From NCBI GenBank assembly GCA_963921425.1, contig OY992833.1:25220698-25284697 (forward strand): a stretch of DNA of 64,000 bases, given 5' to 3'. The notes under the pieces were generated by a model. It was not told the DNA's origin, did not search any database, and saw only the letters and a program-made list of their open reading frames with translations. Of the stretch, positions 60,718 through 64,000 are shown one piece after another. The number at the start of each line of letters is the position of its first letter. Within the stretch, counting starts at the first letter, position 1. The stretch is from Dryas octopetala (lineage: Eukaryota; Streptophyta; Magnoliopsida; Rosales; Rosaceae). The position numbers and the translations under genes were made by a program.

Positions 60718-61965
60718 ATGGCAGGCACACCTGAAGAAGCACAGGCCCATCATCAATTCTCTCCCAAAGGCAAAGACCCAGAGCCTTATACTACTGAACC
60801 ATCCACAATTGGCAGTGATATTCATGAGTCACAGCCTCAGAAACCACATATTCATGAGTCACAGCCTCAGCAACCACATATTCATGAGTCACAGCCTCAG
60901 CAACCACCCCTAGAGCCTTATACTACTGTACCATCCACAATTGGCAGTGATATTCATGAGTCACAGCCTCAGAAACCACATATTCATCCTCAGCAACAAC
61001 CACCCTCAGCACCCTCAGAGGAGGACACTAAGAAATGGGGCACTCACATCATGGGAGCACCAGCAGCCCCTGGTGTCCACCCAGACAACCAGAAGGCTGC
61101 CTTGTGGAAAGCCTCTGATTCCCAGCAGAATGATCACCAGCAACAGCAACAGCAACAACAACAACCGCCCTATGTGCAGTACTCCCCAATAAACAAGGCA
61201 ACCAACAACCCTTTTGAGCCTGCCATTCAATTCTTCAATTCCTGGAGCACCAAGGCCGAGACCATAGCCCGCAACATCTGGCACAACCGTAACTACTTTT
61301 ACTTCATCAACCCTCAATTCAATTACCTAACTTAGTCATATATATAATTTATGTTCATTTTCATTTTTAATTGCAGTTCAAACTGGGCCTTCTGTCTCGG
61401 AAGTTGCCTGGGGAAAGATGAATTTGACAGCCAAAGCCATAACCGGAGGTGGATTTGAGTCTCTGTTCAAGCAGATTTTTGAAACCGAACCAAATGAGAA
61501 GCTCAAGAAGACCTTTGCCTGTTACTTTTCCACATCCACAGGCCCTGTTGCTGGAACCCTCTATTTATCAACAGCAAGATTAGCTTTCTGCAGTGATCGT
61601 CCTTTGACTTTCACTTCACCATCTGGACAGCCAGCTTGGAGCTACTACAAGGTAAATACTAATTAATATTACAATTAATTGATTCACCATTTTTAGCAAA
61701 ATTATATATGGGTGTTGAATTAATTGACTGAAAATCTGTATTGACTATTGAGCAGGTGATGATACCTATAGCAAATGTAGGCACAGTGAACCCTGTGGTC
61801 ATGAAAGAGAACCCACCAGAGAAGTACCTTCAGATTGTCACCACAGACGGCCATGAATTCTGGTTTATGGGTTTTGTTAATTTTGAGAAAGCATCGCATC
61901 ACCTCTTAGACAGCGTGTCTGATTTCAGAGCAGTTGGGGATGCAGTGCCACCCGTTGTTGCCTAG
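60718..61965 (+). CDS. GEM-like GRAM-domain protein (GER5/At5g13200 type)
   Basis: Three exons join to 351 residues: 60718-61288, 61377-61651 and 61756-61965, all GT-AG. The N-terminal ~180 residues are disordered and rich in His, Gln, Pro and Ser, with IHESQPQ repeats and a Gln tract. The conserved part starts at KAETIARNIWHN, then GPSVSEVAWGKMNLTAKAI, GGFESLFKQIF and the GRAM domain (KTFACYFSTSTGPVAGTLYL, LAFCSDRPLTF, YYKVMIPIANVGTVN, YLQIVTTDGHEFWFMGFVN). GRAM is a PH-like membrane or phosphoinositide-binding fold. Arabidopsis relatives (GEM, GER5) act in ABA response and reproductive and seed development. The length exceeds the ~270 residues I recall for At5g13200, because of the N-terminal repeats. 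The start is the first ATG after a good TATA box. Confidence 0.92.
60781..60990 (+). repeat. In-frame repeats in the GEM-like N-terminus
   Basis: Three 30-nt units start ATTCATGAGTCACAGCCTCA (60820, 60850, 60880), each encoding IHESQPQ(K/Q)PH or a variant. A larger direct repeat is offset by 132 nt (60781 and 60913, both starting GAGCCTTATACTACTG). All unit lengths are multiples of three, so the frame is kept. Confidence 0.93.
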
Positions 61966-62915
61966 AACTTGAAGTGATTTTAATTTCCTTTTGGATCCTC
62001 TTCCTTTAAATTTCTATTTTCACACTTTATTAGTTTGGCTTTCATTTATGATGTAAGTACTAGTACATAGAAACACAAGTCATGGTTCATTTGAATATGA
62101 AATTCCTATATCCTCTGCTTTTATGTATTTTATGAGGCATCTGTGCATTTATCATATAACAGGGCCAAATATGAGGTTTAGTATTTGCAGAATGAATCAA
62201 TGCCACTGTTGCCTTATGATCAGTAATAGTTTCTATACTTATAATCTGTAAGAATAAAGCAAGACCAATAACGTCCTCCAAGATTCGAAGTGCAGCCTGG
62301 ATCACTGAGGCTAAGCCCAATTTTTCTGGTATAAGGGCCCGACTTAAAGTTATTAATCCAAGAAAAAAAGGGTCTAACTTGTTCTAACTTTACCAATTCA
62401 CTCTGTTTAGAAATCCCACAAATACTTTGGGCTCAGTTTCCTGTTTTGAAAACCACAACCCAATTTGTTATACAGTATTAAACTTTGATCAGTGCACCTG
62501 AGCTTTGATAATTTTGTAATGCTAATTTTTACACTTTTGTAACATGTTTAAAAGGGACGAAACATTAATGACTATGAGTTCACAATTTAGATAGATTTAT
62601 TCATATAATGGCTGGCTGGAGGAAATACAAAAAAGGAAAGAAAAAAAATGAGGGATTAATTTATTTAATTAAGGGATTGCATGCTAATTAAAAACCACAT
62701 ATATATATATATATTCATAAATCCAGGAAGTCTTCCTCTCCTTTTATGTGGTCTATGTAAAGCATGCACTGGTAGTCATTATGGGCATATCCTAAGGTTC
62801 AATGTTGATTGTACAGGACATGATACAGCCCTGAATGTCTAAAAAGAAAAATAACGAAACACCATCATTGTTATTTGTTATACATAAAAGGAGACCATGC
62901 ATCTAATCTAATGGA
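61966..62915. other. Spacer between GEM-like and CYSTM B genes
   Basis: Holds the 3' flanks of two convergent genes. A short (TA)n run lies near 62699. No further gene is seen. Confidence 0.45.
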
Positions 62916-63506
62916 CTAAAAGCAGCATGCGTCCAACACCCAGCAGCAACAAATTGCAGCCAAACTGCAAATGTAAACAAGAATATTGAGGCAGGAGTCA
63001 GATGCAGTAGAGCAGAGGAAGAATAAAGGAGAAGAAAAAGTAATTTTGATTAATACTGGTTCAATTGGGTCAAATCTTAGTTTCAAAAGGCAAATTCAGC
63101 CTGTTCATTAATTCAATAGTGAAGATCAAACACTATGGAGCTAGGGAAGAGAAATAGTGATGCATGGATGTGGGTGTGACATACCAGCCTCTAAGTAATG
63201 AAAGGCAGCCCACGTCATCATCTTGAGGTGGAGGGGGTTGGGGTGGCGGTGGCGGTGGCGGAGCATAAAAGTAATCCTGATACGGGGGTGGTGGAGCTGG
63301 TTGAGGAGGGGGAGGGTAGTCTGGCGGTGGGTAGTACTCCGGCGGAGGTGGAGGCGGTGGCCCTGAATAAGCATTTGCCACAACAAAATAAGCAACAAAT
63401 TATATGTATACCAGAAACAGGGTAGGGTTGGAGGCAGGAGGCTTGACTTACCTGGTGGGGTTGGGGGTGGAGGTGGAGGCTCACCAGGAACTGGGTGGTA
63501 TCTCAT
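62916..63506 (-). CDS. CYSTM (cysteine-rich transmembrane module) protein B
   Basis: Three exons join to 93 residues: 63506-63452, 63362-63185 and 62964-62916, all GT-AG. Starts MRYHPVPGEPPPPPPTPPG, followed by a proline-rich segment (EYYPPPDYPPPP, YQDYFYAPPPPP). It ends in the membrane module CLSLLRGCLAAICCCWVLDA plus CCF. Same exon phases and the shared YQDYFY motif as protein A at 59320-60137, so a tandem duplicate around the GEM-like gene. Small tail-anchored stress-related proteins by family; the role here is inferred. The acidic DDDVG before the module differs from protein A. Confidence 0.9.
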
Positions 63507-64000
63507 TGCTTTGCTTTACTTCAAGTCTTCAACTACTGCTACAAATCACCTCCAACTTCTATATAGATCATGGAGTACTATATGCACTACAGTGGCTAGG
63601 GTAAGTGCCAAGTTAACAGAGTGGGGGGGGGGGTCATTTCCCCTGTGCTAGAAGGCCACCTACCTGTCAAGAAGCTCACAAATCCTAATTAAACCAATAT
63701 AAACGTGAGGTGAGCTCAGGTAATCCAGGCCATATAAAATTTATAGGACTCCTTGTTCAATTTTATGGATTGCATTGCTTTTGATCACCTCCGACCTTTA
63801 TTAACTCAAGATTTGACTCCTAATTCAAGTTTCACGTGTCATTCTAGAAGCTATATAGCTCACTTTTCTATCTTATTATCTACTCTCACCTAACACTCCA
63901 TCCTTTTACCAAAACCAACATTTATATTTTATAATACAACTGATCATCAGAAACAGAAGCCTAGCTACCTCAGGGTCAGCACCACACTCCCATCCTCCAT
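63507..64000. other. Promoter side of CYSTM B, window end
   Basis: Likely promoter of the minus-strand CYSTM B gene, with a G-run of 11 near 63624. No gene is recognised before the window ends. Confidence 0.4.

Noticed and set aside
1-64000. CRISPR arrays, operons, bacterial promoters, rRNA or intact tRNA genes, autonomous transposases, LTR retrotransposons
   Set aside because: None seen. Regular repeats are microsatellites, minisatellites or MITE-type elements in a plant nuclear context, and no reverse transcriptase, integrase or transposase motif was found.

Overview
This is AT-rich nuclear DNA from a flowering plant, most likely a eudicot. The evidence is GT-AG (and one GC-AG) spliced genes of plant-specific families (JAZ/TIFY, DYW-type PPR, LAX PANICLE 2-like, GEM-like GRAM, CYSTM), long (CT)n, (TA)n and (ATT)n microsatellites, and many MITE-type transposons. 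There is no sign of bacterial or organellar gene organisation. The species cannot be named from sequence alone.

Layout. 0.8-1.7 kb: a SAM-domain protein gene (+). 4.5-13.9 kb: one LAX PANICLE 2-like gene (-), whose last exon lies 7.9 kb from the other three. 14-30.7 kb: a long stretch with no gene I can support, holding CT and TA microsatellites, four foldback MITEs sitting in or beside TA runs, and a 350-360 bp tandem duplication. 30.7-33.3 kb: an intronless DYW PPR gene (-). 34.6-35.3 kb: a four-exon eS27 ribosomal protein copy (-) with a one-base frameshift near its start. 40.5-41.8 kb: a four-exon JAZ10/TIFY9-type jasmonate repressor (-). 49.9-51.8 kb: an intronless vWA/DUF2828-type gene (-). 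59.3-63.5 kb: two small three-exon CYSTM genes (-) flanking a three-exon GEM-like GRAM gene (+).

From memory of Arabidopsis locus order, the GRAM, vWA, JAZ10 and PPR genes correspond to At5g13200, At5g13210, At5g13220 and At5g13230. The 30-62 kb part therefore looks like a conserved microsyntenic block, expanded by transposons and carrying extra genes (eS27 copy, CYSTM pair).

The intergenic DNA holds well-delimited non-autonomous transposons whose ends and target-site duplications (TSDs) can be read directly. There are three foldback elements with perfect 9-bp TSDs (Mutator-like), three elements with perfect 8-bp TSDs (hAT-like), a Tourist-like MITE with a TAA TSD, a tRNA-type SINE with an 18-bp TSD, and an element carrying an exon fragment of LSM1. 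Several genes point to hormone or stress biology (JAZ10-type, GEM-like/GRAM, CYSTM), but no shared pathway can be shown from sequence.
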